From Pseudomonas putida (GTDB lineage Bacteria; Pseudomonadota; Gammaproteobacteria; Pseudomonadales; Pseudomonadaceae), in the NCBI RefSeq assembly GCF_026625125.1, contig NZ_CP113097.1, positions 1,550,001 to 1,614,000 of the forward strand: 64,000 nucleotides of DNA. Reading direction: 5' to 3'. Of the stretch, positions 17,519 to 27,443 are shown in pieces. The notes below the pieces were generated by a model that did not search any database, was not told the origin of the DNA, and saw nothing but the letters and a program-made list of their open reading frames with translations. Numbering within the stretch: position 1 is the first letter of the stretch; every line of letters begins with the position of its first letter. A program made the position numbers and the translations under genes.

Positions 17519-18420
17519 TTGTTAAGAGCTTCCATAAGCATACGGGTGACACCACTTTGCCAATCCGGCAAGTGCAGAGAGAAAGAGTTCCGAAGTTTCG
17601 CAGTCGACAGCCGAGAGTTCAACGGGCGCTTCGCCGGAGTGGGGTACTCGGTTGTAGCAATCGGGTTGATTGCTTCAACGGCAAGCGTTTCACCTTGGTC
17701 GCGGGCAAACGCGATCACATCGCAGGCATAAGCGTGCCAGGTTGTCTCGCCGGCTGGTGCCAGGTGGTAGATGCCAGCCAGTTCGGGCTTGTGCAGTGCT
17801 TGCTGTAATGCGGCTACCGCAACGTCGGCCAGCAAGTCTGCACCGGTCGGTACGCCAACCTGATCAGCGATCACGTTGAGGGTTGCCCGGTCCTTCGCAA
17901 GGCGCAGCATGGTTTTAGCGAAGTTGTTGCCGCGGGCGGCGTACACCCAGCTTGTACGGAAGATGAGGTGCTTGCAGCCTGATGCCTGGATCAACTGTTC
18001 GCCTTCGAGCTTGGTTGCACCGTAGTAGTTGACCGGCGCAACAGGGTCGGTTTCCTTCCAAGGGGCCGAGCCACTGCCGTCGAAGACGTAGTCGGTGGAG
18101 TAGTGCACCAGCCAGGCGTCGAGACGCTTGGCCTCTTCTGCCATTACCTGGCTCGCCAAGGCATTGACCGTGTGAGCAAGCTCGCGCTCGCTTTCGGCTT
18201 TATCGACGGCCGTGTAAGCGGCTGCATTGACGATTACCTGGGGTGCCACACTGCGGATGGTGGCGCGCAGGCCTTCAAGATCCGACAAATCGCCTGCCAA
18301 TTCTCCGTAGGGGGTAGACGCCCGATGTCGATCGAGGGCTACCACTTCGCCCAACACGCTGAGCGCCCGCTGCAGTTCCCAGCCGACCTGGCCGTTTTTA
18401 CCCAGCAGCAGAATCTTCAT
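17515..18420 (-). CDS. rmlD: dTDP-4-dehydrorhamnose reductase
   Basis: Last enzyme of the dTDP-L-rhamnose pathway, reducing the 4-keto group. It is an SDR-type protein of 301 residues with the glycine loop [12 protein letters not shown], the block [15 protein letters not shown], and catalytic [10 protein letters not shown]. It overlaps rmlB by four bases upstream and rmlA by four downstream. Position and length match rmlBDAC operons of pseudomonads. Confidence 0.97.
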   Translation of the reverse strand: MKILLLGKNGQVGWELQRALSVLGEVVALDRHRASTPYGELAGDLSDLEGLRATIRSVAPQVIVNAAAYTAVDKAESERELAHTVNALASQVMAEEAKRLDAWLVHYSTDYVFDGSGSAPWKETDPVAPVNYYGATKLEGEQLIQASGCKHLIFRTSWVYAARGNNFAKTMLRLAKDRATLNVIADQVGVPTGADLLADVAVAALQQALHKPELAGIYHLAPAGETTWHAYACDVIAFARDQGETLAVEAINPIATTEYPTPAKRPLNSRLSTAKLRNSFSLHLPDWQSGVTRMLMEALNK

Positions 18421-19493
18421 GCCTTACCCGCACGTGCGTTGTAATTTGTGTCGATCCATTGCTGGTAGCTGCCGCTTTTTACGTGAGCGACCCACTCTGG
18501 GTTGTCCAAGTACCACTGCACCGTCTTGCGGATGCCCGACTCGAAGGTTTCTTCAGGCACCCAGCCCAGTTCACGTTGGATCTTGCTGGCGTCGATGGCA
18601 TACCGCAGGTCATGGCCCGGGCGGTCTTGCACGTAGGTCAGCAGGTCGACGTGCGGGCGGAATGCCGACTCAGGGCGCAGTTCGTCAAGCAATGCACAAA
18701 CGGTACGCACCACCTCGATGTTCTGCTTCTCGTTATGGCCGCCAATGTTGTAGGTCTGGCCTACTTCACCTTCGGTAACTACCTTGTACAGCGCCCGGGC
18801 GTGGTCTTCGACGTACAGCCAGTCACGGATCTGGTCGCCTTTGCCGTAGATAGGCAGCGGCTTGCCTTCCAGTGCGTTGAGGATGACCAGCGGGATCAAC
18901 TTCTCGGGGAAGTGGTACGGGCCATAATTGTTCGAGCAATTGGTAACCAAGGTCGGCAGGCCGTAGGTACGGGCCCATGCGCGGACCAAATGGTCGGAAC
19001 TGGCCTTGCTGGCTGAATAGGGCGAGCTTGGCTGGTACGGTGTGGTCTCGGTGAACAGGTCTTCCGGGCCTTCAAGGTCTCCGTACACTTCGTCAGTGGA
19101 AATGTGGTGGAACCGGAATGCCGCCTTGCGCGTATCATCCAAGGAGCTCCAGTACCCACGCGCTGCTTCCAGCAGGTTGTATGTGCCGATGATGTTGGTC
19201 TGGATGAATTCGGACGGGCCGCTGATCGAGCGGTCGACGTGCGATTCTGCGGCCAGGTGCATCACAGCGTCAGGCTGGTGCTCGCGGAACACCCGGTCGA
19301 GTTCGCCGCGGTCGCAGATATCGACGCGCTCGAATGCATAGCGCGTGTCTTGGTCGACCGACTGGAGCGACTCCAGGTTGCCGGCATAGGTCAGCTTGTC
19401 GACGTTGATGACCGAGTCATCAGTGTTCGAGATGATGTGACGTACAACTGCCGAGCCAATGAACCCGGCACCACCGGTTACTAAGATCTTCAC
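18417..19493 (-). CDS. rmlB: dTDP-glucose 4,6-dehydratase
   Basis: Second pathway enzyme, converting dTDP-glucose to the 4-keto-6-deoxy sugar. The 358-residue protein has [18 protein letters not shown] at the N-terminus, [21 protein letters not shown] with the catalytic Asp-Glu pair, and [15 protein letters not shown] with the YxxxK motif. [17 protein letters not shown] is diagnostic of RmlB. It is the first gene of the operon, so its promoter should lie within 19494-19872. Confidence 0.97.
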   Translation of the reverse strand: MKILVTGGAGFIGSAVVRHIISNTDDSVINVDKLTYAGNLESLQSVDQDTRYAFERVDICDRGELDRVFREHQPDAVMHLAAESHVDRSISGPSEFIQTNIIGTYNLLEAARGYWSSLDDTRKAAFRFHHISTDEVYGDLEGPEDLFTETTPYQPSSPYSASKASSDHLVRAWARTYGLPTLVTNCSNNYGPYHFPEKLIPLVILNALEGKPLPIYGKGDQIRDWLYVEDHARALYKVVTEGEVGQTYNIGGHNEKQNIEVVRTVCALLDELRPESAFRPHVDLLTYVQDRPGHDLRYAIDASKIQRELGWVPEETFESGIRKTVQWYLDNPEWVAHVKSGSYQQWIDTNYNARAGKA

Positions 19494-19872
19494 GAGAGTT
19501 TTCTACCTTGAGGTTCTGACAGAGTCTACAAGCTTTGTCTGAGTCAATGCTTAAAAGCCGTCATACAAGACGCGTTTTCTAAGTGTACTCGATAGACTCC
19601 TGTATTCGATAAGTTCTGTCAATTATTGATATTTTTTTGTGCGCTCTGGTCAGTGCGGCTATTTGAGAGGGCACTGAGAATTACAGCCGTGAGCGATGAG
19701 CTTGAGTCTGTATGGCCCCGGCTTGAAAAGCAGATACACGCGAATGAGGAATAATTCAAATCGTTCATAGCTATTTTTACCTCGTTATTTTCTGGGGTAA
19801 AGGCTTATTTAGTGATTCCAACGCTGGCTTGAAGCTGCCACCAGAGCGGATGCTGGCTGTGAAATAAGTACC
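19494..19872. promoter_or_regulatory. AT-rich intergenic region: rml promoter side and 3' side of the AlgX-like gene
   Basis: 379 bases without a convincing gene. Read on the (-) strand there is a TTGACA hexamer near 19620 and a TTGACT near 19540, but neither has a convincing -10 element at the right distance. No strong hairpin or direct repeat was seen. The region should hold the rmlBDAC promoter and the end of the transcript coming from 22032. Confidence 0.35.
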
Positions 19873-22032
19873 CTAAATTATATCAAACACTTTCGTTAAA
19901 CCTGTTATGGTCGGATACCCAAAGGGACCAAGCTCAATGTCCGAGTCAGAAATATCAATGGTATGCGACGTACGGGTTGCTGAGTAGTTTTTGTTGTGTA
20001 GAGACTGAGGGGTTTCTCTTCTGTTGATGATGGTCTGCGCACAACTAGCTTCCCAGACAATATGACTCGCAGCGCCATGGATCCAGTCTGCTAATTGCTC
20101 CAGCGCGAACGGAATTGTGGGCTGTTTACCATCGTCGGAGATAAAAACCTTGAAGTGTGAGTGATGTGAGATTGCTGCAACATTGACACTTTGGGCGTGG
20201 CCGATTTGAGGGTTGATACTAACTATTTTTATGCCGATTTTTTCAATCTTCTCTAGGCCTGATGGGCCTAAATAGCGAAGTAGAGTATCAAGCCACACAC
20301 TCTGGCCAAAAATTAGTATTGGAGTATTTTTGCGTCTGACCAGCTGGGCGGCAGAGTCGAAGATTATACGCTCTACGTCGCGAACTGCTTTGTTGAAGGA
20401 AGTGCGGGCGTCAGTATTATAGTAAAAACAATTGGTGATCATGAGGTAACCAATGTGCGATGGATGCGAGCTAGGATCGATAAATAGTCGCATTGCTTCA
20501 TGCATTGGTAGTTTCAGTAGCGGTGAGAGGTCGATAAGTTTCGCAGTGGATACATTTGCTTGAATATCAGCCAAATTCCAGTGCGGATGATTGTAGGCTT
20601 TAGCTTTGATATGTCGTCCGGCTAAGCGGTCCTGTACCTGCCTGCAAAAAAGGTCCCAAAAAATAAAATGTATTTTATTGTTGAATGTTTTGTCCCAAGC
20701 AGATATGGCTGCGAGGCTTCGCTTTAGCATGAATTCATCGTTCTCTGGTTTAATGGCTTTTGCATTAATTCCAGAGTGGTTGGGCAAGAAAAGGGGTAAA
20801 GAGTCCCTTGCAGGATGAAGCGATATTTCGTTGCCGAACCGGAAGTCCCCGACCATAAGCAATATTTTGGTATCGTCGGAGCACGCTTTCTTTGTTGATT
20901 CTAGTAGTCGCTGGGACCAGACCGGTGCGCCCCCGAAGCCAATCAGGTCACTTTCCTGAGGAGGCCTTGTCAAAAGCCCGTTCTTGACATGCTGACCCCA
21001 CCTGACCATATGTGATGGTCCGACGATTTTCTTGGCTTGTGCAGTATCATTAAAGAGATAGTTGAGGAACTTTTTAGATGATATAGCGCTGGGTGAGGTT
21101 ATCGTTCTGAAGGCGTTTAGGAAGAGAGGGGACGGCCTCGAAACGGCATTATGGGTGTATGAGTAGAGTTGAAAGGCTGGCGCGTTTATATCTGACGCAA
21201 CATTTGCCAGGTAACGTTCGGCGTTGCCCGTCAGAACTATGTCGGGACGTATCAGTTCGACCATTTCTGCATGGTAGTAAGGCGTACGCAGAAATACAAC
21301 TTGCTGAAAGATTTTGGAAAGGTGTGGCAGCATCAGTCGGAAAAATGAGTCGCCAAATATTAGAATTTTCTTGTCGGTTGTGGCTTCGGGGCTGAAATAA
21401 ATATCAATTTGACCATTATTGGATGTGCCATTGCTGTTGAATTTAGTGTGGTTCCAATGGGGGTTGATTCTAATGGACTCTTGGTAGAGCGGGGGTGAAA
21501 ATTTATTTCCGAGGTCGCCGGTTGTCTTTGTCTTTAGATTGATGCACTCCTGGATTTCTCGTAGTGCAACAGGTGCGGCTAAGCCAATGATGTCTAAGAT
21601 TCGCGCAAGCACAACGAGGGTGCCAGAGTCTGATAGGTGAGTGTCAAGCTTGTCGTATGACAAGCGACCGAGCGTTTCATTCAGAAAATCCGCAGGATAA
21701 AGAACGAGGCCATGAAGGCCGTCTTTTCTCAAGAAATCTACATACTTGTCGCCTAGCCTGGACATCGTTTCTATTGGGAATTCTGATGCTAATACTGACT
21801 GCTTGTCCGGGAAAATGACATGCAGGTATTTGCATTTTGCCAAGCTAGAGATATATGCGCGCCGGGAGATGTTGAGCTTGAAGTTTTCAAAGGACTCGAT
21901 CGTCGGAGTGGTCTTTTCAGTTATATAGTCTAGTACTGTGTGATTGCCTCCGATCAAATAAGCTAATCCACAGGTGGTTAGCAATACATCATTGTGGATT
22001 AGATATTTTTCGGTCTGTGATGTGGATGCCAT
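19873..22032 (-). CDS. AlgX-like protein with two SGNH-type domains
   Basis: 719-residue protein I cannot name. An N-terminal segment contains D130-T-H132, then G227-D-S229-F and A-E272-R273. These have the order and spacing of the Asp-x-His, Ser and Glu-Arg motifs of AlgX/AlgJ SGNH acetyltransferases (His to Ser about 97 residues here, about 93 in AlgX). A second region has GDFR at 395 and DPSSHPSHIG at 519-528, like a degenerate first block and a good last block of an SGNH fold. A third Rossmann-like segment follows near 570. There is no signal peptide or membrane segment, unlike periplasmic AlgX. The codon use is AT-rich. It may O-acetylate the polysaccharide or a precursor in the cytoplasm. 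Confidence 0.6.
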   Translation of the reverse strand: MASTSQTEKYLIHNDVLLTTCGLAYLIGGNHTVLDYITEKTTPTIESFENFKLNISRRAYISSLAKCKYLHVIFPDKQSVLASEFPIETMSRLGDKYVDFLRKDGLHGLVLYPADFLNETLGRLSYDKLDTHLSDSGTLVVLARILDIIGLAAPVALREIQECINLKTKTTGDLGNKFSPPLYQESIRINPHWNHTKFNSNGTSNNGQIDIYFSPEATTDKKILIFGDSFFRLMLPHLSKIFQQVVFLRTPYYHAEMVELIRPDIVLTGNAERYLANVASDINAPAFQLYSYTHNAVSRPSPLFLNAFRTITSPSAISSKKFLNYLFNDTAQAKKIVGPSHMVRWGQHVKNGLLTRPPQESDLIGFGGAPVWSQRLLESTKKACSDDTKILLMVGDFRFGNEISLHPARDSLPLFLPNHSGINAKAIKPENDEFMLKRSLAAISAWDKTFNNKIHFIFWDLFCRQVQDRLAGRHIKAKAYNHPHWNLADIQANVSTAKLIDLSPLLKLPMHEAMRLFIDPSSHPSHIGYLMITNCFYYNTDARTSFNKAVRDVERIIFDSAAQLVRRKNTPILIFGQSVWLDTLLRYLGPSGLEKIEKIGIKIVSINPQIGHAQSVNVAAISHHSHFKVFISDDGKQPTIPFALEQLADWIHGAASHIVWEASCAQTIINRRETPQSLHNKNYSATRTSHTIDISDSDIELGPFGYPTITGLTKVFDII

Positions 22033-22099
22033 TTTGATGTCTCGCTAAAGCACTTGTCCCGTTGCCTGAGCGCTACAGGGCAACGGGATGTCTGATCGA

Positions 22100-23911
22100 T
22101 TATTTTGTAATTGAACCCAACTTGCCGTTAATGACGAACATTGTATTGTCGGATGTTAGTAGTGCTATGTTGTAGCCGGAGTTGGATGTAAGGTTTCCCG
22201 GCAATTCAATCCTAAATCCGCAATTGGTCGGGAACGTGCGAATAGACGAATTTGCAAGATTGCGCAGGTAATCGGCGGTGTCAAGCCGCGGGACTACTGT
22301 ATGCTTGTGCGATAGCACTAAATTATCTTTGAAGACGAGTACTAAGGCTGCCTGCCTTAGTTTGTCATCTATCGCCCAGCCTTCAATTTTCGTAGTGTCT
22401 TTCTTTTCTTCATTAGGAGATATTACGTCAATATTGCCTATGAATAGTTTTTCAAGAACTTTAGCGGAGCCGGCAATCAGAGGTCGTCCTGCCTCTTGTG
22501 CCGTGATAGTAGCCACGCCGTTTTTGATGGTGATACTTTTGTTTGAAGCGGCCAATAACTGGAGGTTTCCGAAGATTTCACCAGGTACTAGGTCTGAAAC
22601 CTCTTCGTGTATGTTTTCGCCAAGCCAGTTAATGCCGTATTTGAATTTTTTAACCCAGTGCTCCCAGTAGGTTTCTTGGGTGGGAGTGATCTGAAGCTGC
22701 TTCATTTCCTTCAGGAAGTACAAAATATCAATAATGGGTTTGCCTGTGCCAATAGCATCCTTACTAATAAGGAAATGGCCGGACATGAAGTTGAAAAGTC
22801 GTCTTGCATGGCTTGTATTGTCAGGGATGTCTGCAAGTTTGCGAATATCTGCCAGGCTGACTTTTAGTCTGCCGTTGATGTCATACATCGCATCCCCTAG
22901 AATCAGCGCTCTTTTTCCTAAAAGTAGAGCTTCATATCCTACTGAGCTATTGATGGTGCATACAAACGCCGCTTGTGATATGAGGCGAAGTGATCGCGTG
23001 ATTGTGACTGCACGATCCAAAATTGTCACATTTTCAACGAATGTACGGGCGTAAATTAGCGCTTTTGTTTCTTCAATCAGATTATAAGGGCGGCTTAGTG
23101 ACCCAGGATGAGGCTTGATGATTACGTGATAACCTTGTTCGGTAAATGCTGGTAGGACTTTTTCGAGGAAATCAAGAGGTCCCTCGAAGTCTGAGTTTTT
23201 GATGGTGTTGAGGTCGTCCGCGAGTTGTAATGGAACATAGATGTAGGGGAACTTTGTTGATGCGCTTATTTCGTCAGGTACCGCGGTGTATGGCACATCA
23301 ATAATGCCAATGCCATCAGGATTGTTCTCGAATCTGCTCTTAGGGCCCAGCCAAGTTTGTACGGGGTAGTTTTTCAGGGGCAAATTGTCAATGTTAGCCT
23401 GTCTCACTGCAGCGTTGCCATTTGTGCCTGCAGTATCGAAGTACATTGTTTCAACGAATGGGCCTCGGGTTGGGCCTAACTCGCCATGTAATACTATAAT
23501 GTCATTTGCTGTGCAGAACTTGCGGACAGCCCCATTCTCTGACCATAAAACTATCGCCTCGAAGGGGTATTTTTTGTAGATTCTTTCTAGTATTGATAAA
23601 TAAAGCTCTGAAGCCTCGCCAATACCTTTTGTTAGCTCTATCCAGGCATTGATGTTATCTTTTCCCCAGGCTGATTTGTAGTTTTCGATCTCTTTCGATT
23701 CGATGCCTGTAGGTCGCTCGCAGATCATTGAGCCCTGAGAAACTTTGCTACAGATCAGATCGATAACAGCATTATTGGAGAAAACGCGCAGGTCGAAAGA
23801 GCTTGAATCAATTTGTTTTAACAGTGATTCGGCTAAATATGTTCCTATACCCGAAAATTCTTCGAAGCTATCGCGGACAGGATGGGGCTCGATGTAAAGG
23901 AGGATTTTCAT
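22100..23911 (-). CDS. KpsC/KpsS-like (Capsule_synth) transferase with C-terminal beta domain
   Basis: 603 residues. The middle carries VPLQ (226-229), IIKPHPGS (about 265-272) and INSSVGYEALLLGKRALILGD (about 320-340, described as a block). These motifs recall the capsule synthesis family that includes the beta-Kdo transferases KpsC and KpsS. From about 508 a separate domain begins with GWAIDD and ends in CGFRIELPG; similar domains occur in the two GT2 proteins downstream. No signal peptide is seen. It overlaps the gene at 23908 by four bases. A role in adding Kdo or a related sugar is plausible but inferred. The gene is AT-rich relative to its neighbours. Confidence 0.6.
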   Translation of the reverse strand: MKILLYIEPHPVRDSFEEFSGIGTYLAESLLKQIDSSSFDLRVFSNNAVIDLICSKVSQGSMICERPTGIESKEIENYKSAWGKDNINAWIELTKGIGEASELYLSILERIYKKYPFEAIVLWSENGAVRKFCTANDIIVLHGELGPTRGPFVETMYFDTAGTNGNAAVRQANIDNLPLKNYPVQTWLGPKSRFENNPDGIGIIDVPYTAVPDEISASTKFPYIYVPLQLADDLNTIKNSDFEGPLDFLEKVLPAFTEQGYHVIIKPHPGSLSRPYNLIEETKALIYARTFVENVTILDRAVTITRSLRLISQAAFVCTINSSVGYEALLLGKRALILGDAMYDINGRLKVSLADIRKLADIPDNTSHARRLFNFMSGHFLISKDAIGTGKPIIDILYFLKEMKQLQITPTQETYWEHWVKKFKYGINWLGENIHEEVSDLVPGEIFGNLQLLAASNKSITIKNGVATITAQEAGRPLIAGSAKVLEKLFIGNIDVISPNEEKKDTTKIEGWAIDDKLRQAALVLVFKDNLVLSHKHTVVPRLDTADYLRNLANSSIRTFPTNCGFRIELPGNLTSNSGYNIALLTSDNTMFVINGKLGSITK

Positions 23912-24963
23912 TGCTCAATAAACTCGCTGATCCATTTGGCAGTTTGCTTGTCCGAAGAAACTTCAGTATCTACGGACCTGGCTGCATCTTCTAATTCATT
24001 CTCGGAATGAGTAATAGGCTCTAGAAGAGCTTGTTGCCATTCTGCTGAGGTCCTGCACTTTCTCAAAAGGATGGATTCGAATCGATCAATGTCGGGAATC
24101 GGGCTGCCAATCACTGTACAACCAGATAAGGCCGCCTCAAAAAATTTGAGGCCGCTTTTGCATTGATTAAATTCAGTCTCCTCCAAAGGGCCAAGAACAA
24201 ATTTGCTTTTGGCCATTAGGTTGGGGAGTTCGTGAAATGCGACGTAATCAGCCTTATATATTTGATCCGCGTATCTAGTTAAGGTATTTGGAATTTTTAC
24301 CGGGCCGGCTATCATAAGTTTAAATGATGAGTCAGATGCCAGTGCCCTTTGGAGAGGCTCCTCAATCATCTGCAAATCAGGGTTGTGTGAGGCTGTGCCG
24401 GGAAAGTAGGCGAATGTGTAAGGACGATGAGAGATTGGGTTTCGCTCCCTCACCATTTCTGAAATGCCGGCGAAAGTTGGATCCACACCGTTATGTATAA
24501 CAACAGATTTTTTTGCAGAGAAAAGCCTGGACAGATAGTCGGCTAGCGGGACAGTGGACGAGCTAAATTGAGTGAATAGAGAGGCCGCACCAGCAATCTT
24601 GGCTAGGCTCTTACTTACGGTTGAGACGTTTTCTGAGCGAGTTCTAACTGCTGGGGTTTCGATGGCATGAATTACGCTGAAATTCAGGTCGTCGAAGTCA
24701 GCAATAAGCCTCTCTGTAGGCATCGATAAAATGAATTCAGCCAGTTCAGCTGTCAGAGCCGGTCGGTGAAATACAAAATAATCATAGTTAGAAAAGAATG
24801 ATGGCTGTTTTTGGAATATGGCTTGTGTGGTGCACGCAGTAGGAAAGCCTTTCGCCGAAAGACTTTGAGCGAAATTAAAACACCGATATCGTGTTGACGG
24901 GTCGTAATAAGGTCTCGCATGTCTTGAAGTGTTTGATACGAAAAGTACTGATGGATTTTTCAT
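23908..24963 (-). CDS. GT4-like glycosyltransferase
   Basis: 351-residue protein with a GT-B outline. The N-terminus is VLFVSNTSRHARPYYDPSTRYR. A donor-domain start, YTFAYFPGTASHNPDLQ, lies in the middle, and FNQCKSGLKFFEAALSG stands where GT4 enzymes have the EX7E loop. ADFDDLNF resembles the acceptor-side motif of proteins that search for damaged or prior sugar chains in surface-glycan loci. It is the first gene of an AT-rich three-gene (-) run and is translationally coupled to the KpsC-like gene. The substrate is not known. Confidence 0.65.
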   Translation of the reverse strand: MKNPSVLFVSNTSRHARPYYDPSTRYRCFNFAQSLSAKGFPTACTTQAIFQKQPSFFSNYDYFVFHRPALTAELAEFILSMPTERLIADFDDLNFSVIHAIETPAVRTRSENVSTVSKSLAKIAGAASLFTQFSSSTVPLADYLSRLFSAKKSVVIHNGVDPTFAGISEMVRERNPISHRPYTFAYFPGTASHNPDLQMIEEPLQRALASDSSFKLMIAGPVKIPNTLTRYADQIYKADYVAFHELPNLMAKSKFVLGPLEETEFNQCKSGLKFFEAALSGCTVIGSPIPDIDRFESILLRKCRTSAEWQQALLEPITHSENELEDAARSVDTEVSSDKQTAKWISEFIEQ

Positions 24964-25016
24964 TTTCTTTTAACGTTACGTCCAAGGAGGCTCATTAGTG
25001 TTCTGGTTGCGAAGCT

Positions 25017-27443
25017 TCACTTGAGTGAAGTTCTGCTGACTAATAGAGCTTTTGATGTTAAATGCTGTTTGCGTTTTTTTACTGAATAATGCTGCATGGC
25101 AAGGCCGCCATAGGGGCCGCTTAGATAGTCTGTGCTAAGTGAGCAGTTATAAAAAAGGTCCGAGTATCCAGCTTGGGTCCAGCGGCCTATAAAATTACGC
25201 TGCTCACGCTGAGCTCTATTCATTTTTTCTGGTGTTTGGTCCTTTCCTCTGCTGGCTGACTCAGCATGAATCAATTGCGCGAACGCGGTCCAAATCACGT
25301 GCATGCCCAACTGTCGGATGCGTAAGCACAGATCCACATCATTGAACGCTACCGGAAAGGCTCTTTCGTCTAAACCACCCACTTCTTCGAAAATCTCTCT
25401 GCGCACTAACATGCATGCCGCAGTAACTGCGCTTTGCTTACGAGTGATTTGATTCAGCCCGAGATAACCAGCGTCACGCTGTTCGAGATTGTTACCAGTG
25501 TGCGCCGCCAGGCCGTTAATGCCGACAACAACTCCACCATGTTGGACCATGCTATTCGGCCAAAGTAGTTTCGCGCCCACAGCGCCGACACCCGGTCTGT
25601 AAAGTTGCGCTACCATTTCTTTCAACCAGGCACTTTTTTTAACCTCGATGTCATTGTTGACGAGGCCGATCACTTCACCCGTGGCAATGCTCGCCGCACG
25701 ATTGTTGATGGTCGAATAGTTAAACGGGTAGGGGTGTGCCAGTACGGTCACGCCGCGTGCCTTGATATCCTCGAAATAAGCCAAGGTGTCGGGGTCGCTC
25801 GACTCATTGTCGACAACAATGATTTCGAGGTTTGGATAATCTGTGTCGTTTAACAACCCTTCAACACACGCGTGCAACAGCTTGAATTGGTCCCGGGTAG
25901 GTACGATCAAGCTCACCCGCGGCAGTTGCTCTGGCAGAGGCCAATGCGCCCTGAGCAGTGCGGGGTAGTCCTCCACACGGCTCACTGTCGTACCAGGGGC
26001 CAATTCTTGGCAGAGCCACTCGATGGCACGCAGTCGTTCGGACGATGGCTCTGCCTGCTCGGGGCTGGCTGGCGCATTGTTGGTACGGTGGTAAAGCACT
26101 CGGGGCAAGTGCACCACACTCGCGTTGCTCTCTTGGGTGGCCAATGCAATCGCGGCAACCAAGTCATGCCAGCCTACCGCAGATTGTTCGGCACGCGCTG
26201 TCAACAGATTCAATGCCTGCTTGATGATGTCTGCGCCGAATATTGCTCCTGGAGTGAAGATATCCGCACCGATGAACAGGTCAATGTCCCACACTGGCTT
26301 CAGCCAAGGGAGGCTGCGCTCACCTTGTGGGCCGTCACGATCGCAGTCTGCAAATGCCCAGGCACTGCCATCGTCCAGCAACGCACAAAGGTGCGCGAGG
26401 GCCAACGGGGCCAAGCGATCACCTGCCGCCAAAGGTAGAATTCGATCACAACCCTCTGCCAACAGTTGCTGCACGGCGGGTGCCAAATCGGTAGGGGAGG
26501 CGATGGCGACTTGATGTACGTTTGCACGGTCAGTACCCAGGCTTTCAAGGCTGGCCTTTTCCTGCTCGCAATCCCCTGCGCTGATGATCAGCAAGCCGAC
26601 CTTGCCTTGCATGGCAGGCTTGTCCAGGCCCTCCAGGCGCTGAAACGCCTCAAACCATTGCGGGTAAAGATGCCACCCTGCGCTTTTGGGCAAGCGCATT
26701 GACTGCTCTTTGGCCACTTCAGTGAGCAGGGCGATGGTTGCCGGATCCTGCTTCGCATCCAGCTGCCGAATCAAACCCTCTACGCCTTCCGGCCAGCAGC
26801 ACAGGCGAATCGGGCTGCCGGCAAGCGGTTGCCCGCGATCATCGACTACATCCAGCACATGCACCTTGCCATCGGCCAACTCCCACGGCAGGTCAATGGC
26901 AAAGCCGTGATCGCTGGTATCGCGATACGCCAGTGCCTGGTTATGCACATTGCAAGTCGCAGTGCAGATGACCTGATTCCCTTCGCGCACAGTCACTTCA
27001 ACATGACGGCGTGGTGATTGCGGGTCCCATGACCAGCCACCTACGCGTAGACCACCGGTGTGCCACACCTGCGAGGTAATGGCCGAAGCTTCCTGGCTGG
27101 GAGCAGCAGGCAAATGTACCTGGCCTTCCAGCTCGAATGCCTGGTTGGCGATGCGTGCCGTAATCACTCGCGCTTCGTCCAGCCAGCTTTTGCGCAGCTG
27201 AACGGTGAACCCATGGAACTGATCACCCACTGGGGCGAGTGGTTCGTATTGGTCTGCACGCGCCAAGGCGACGGTCGCGCCGTCGATAAATACTTCCACC
27301 ACCGGGCGCAGTTCCGGCTGGGCGGTATCGATTGCCCAGCCTTGCAGCACATCCCCCTGCAGGCCAATGATGGCCCCGGTGTAACCGTTAAGTTGGACGG
27401 GTTGCTGGCCCGCCTGGGGCTTTTCCAAGAGGTCTTGAGTCAT
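25017..27443 (-). CDS. GT2 glycosyltransferase with two N-terminal beta domains
   Basis: 808 residues in several parts. Two copies of a beta-sandwich-like unit lie at about 22-105 (GWAIDT, HGFTVQL) and 127-215 (GGWSWD, HGFAIDLP). A middle region at about 280-450 looks like a degenerate GT-A fold. A complete GT2 domain at about 508-740 has VSLIVPTRDQ, VDNESSD, NNDIE (metal-binding acidic motif) and NDVDLCLR. It is probably a rhamnosyltransferase-like enzyme of the O-polysaccharide, but the donor is unknown. Its ATG shares one base with the stop of the upstream gene, so the two GT2 proteins are made together. Confidence 0.82.
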   Translation of the reverse strand: MTQDLLEKPQAGQQPVQLNGYTGAIIGLQGDVLQGWAIDTAQPELRPVVEVFIDGATVALARADQYEPLAPVGDQFHGFTVQLRKSWLDEARVITARIANQAFELEGQVHLPAAPSQEASAITSQVWHTGGLRVGGWSWDPQSPRRHVEVTVREGNQVICTATCNVHNQALAYRDTSDHGFAIDLPWELADGKVHVLDVVDDRGQPLAGSPIRLCCWPEGVEGLIRQLDAKQDPATIALLTEVAKEQSMRLPKSAGWHLYPQWFEAFQRLEGLDKPAMQGKVGLLIISAGDCEQEKASLESLGTDRANVHQVAIASPTDLAPAVQQLLAEGCDRILPLAAGDRLAPLALAHLCALLDDGSAWAFADCDRDGPQGERSLPWLKPVWDIDLFIGADIFTPGAIFGADIIKQALNLLTARAEQSAVGWHDLVAAIALATQESNASVVHLPRVLYHRTNNAPASPEQAEPSSERLRAIEWLCQELAPGTTVSRVEDYPALLRAHWPLPEQLPRVSLIVPTRDQFKLLHACVEGLLNDTDYPNLEIIVVDNESSDPDTLAYFEDIKARGVTVLAHPYPFNYSTINNRAASIATGEVIGLVNNDIEVKKSAWLKEMVAQLYRPGVGAVGAKLLWPNSMVQHGGVVVGINGLAAHTGNNLEQRDAGYLGLNQITRKQSAVTAACMLVRREIFEEVGGLDERAFPVAFNDVDLCLRIRQLGMHVIWTAFAQLIHAESASRGKDQTPEKMNRAQREQRNFIGRWTQAGYSDLFYNCSLSTDYLSGPYGGLAMQHYSVKKRKQHLTSKALLVSRTSLK

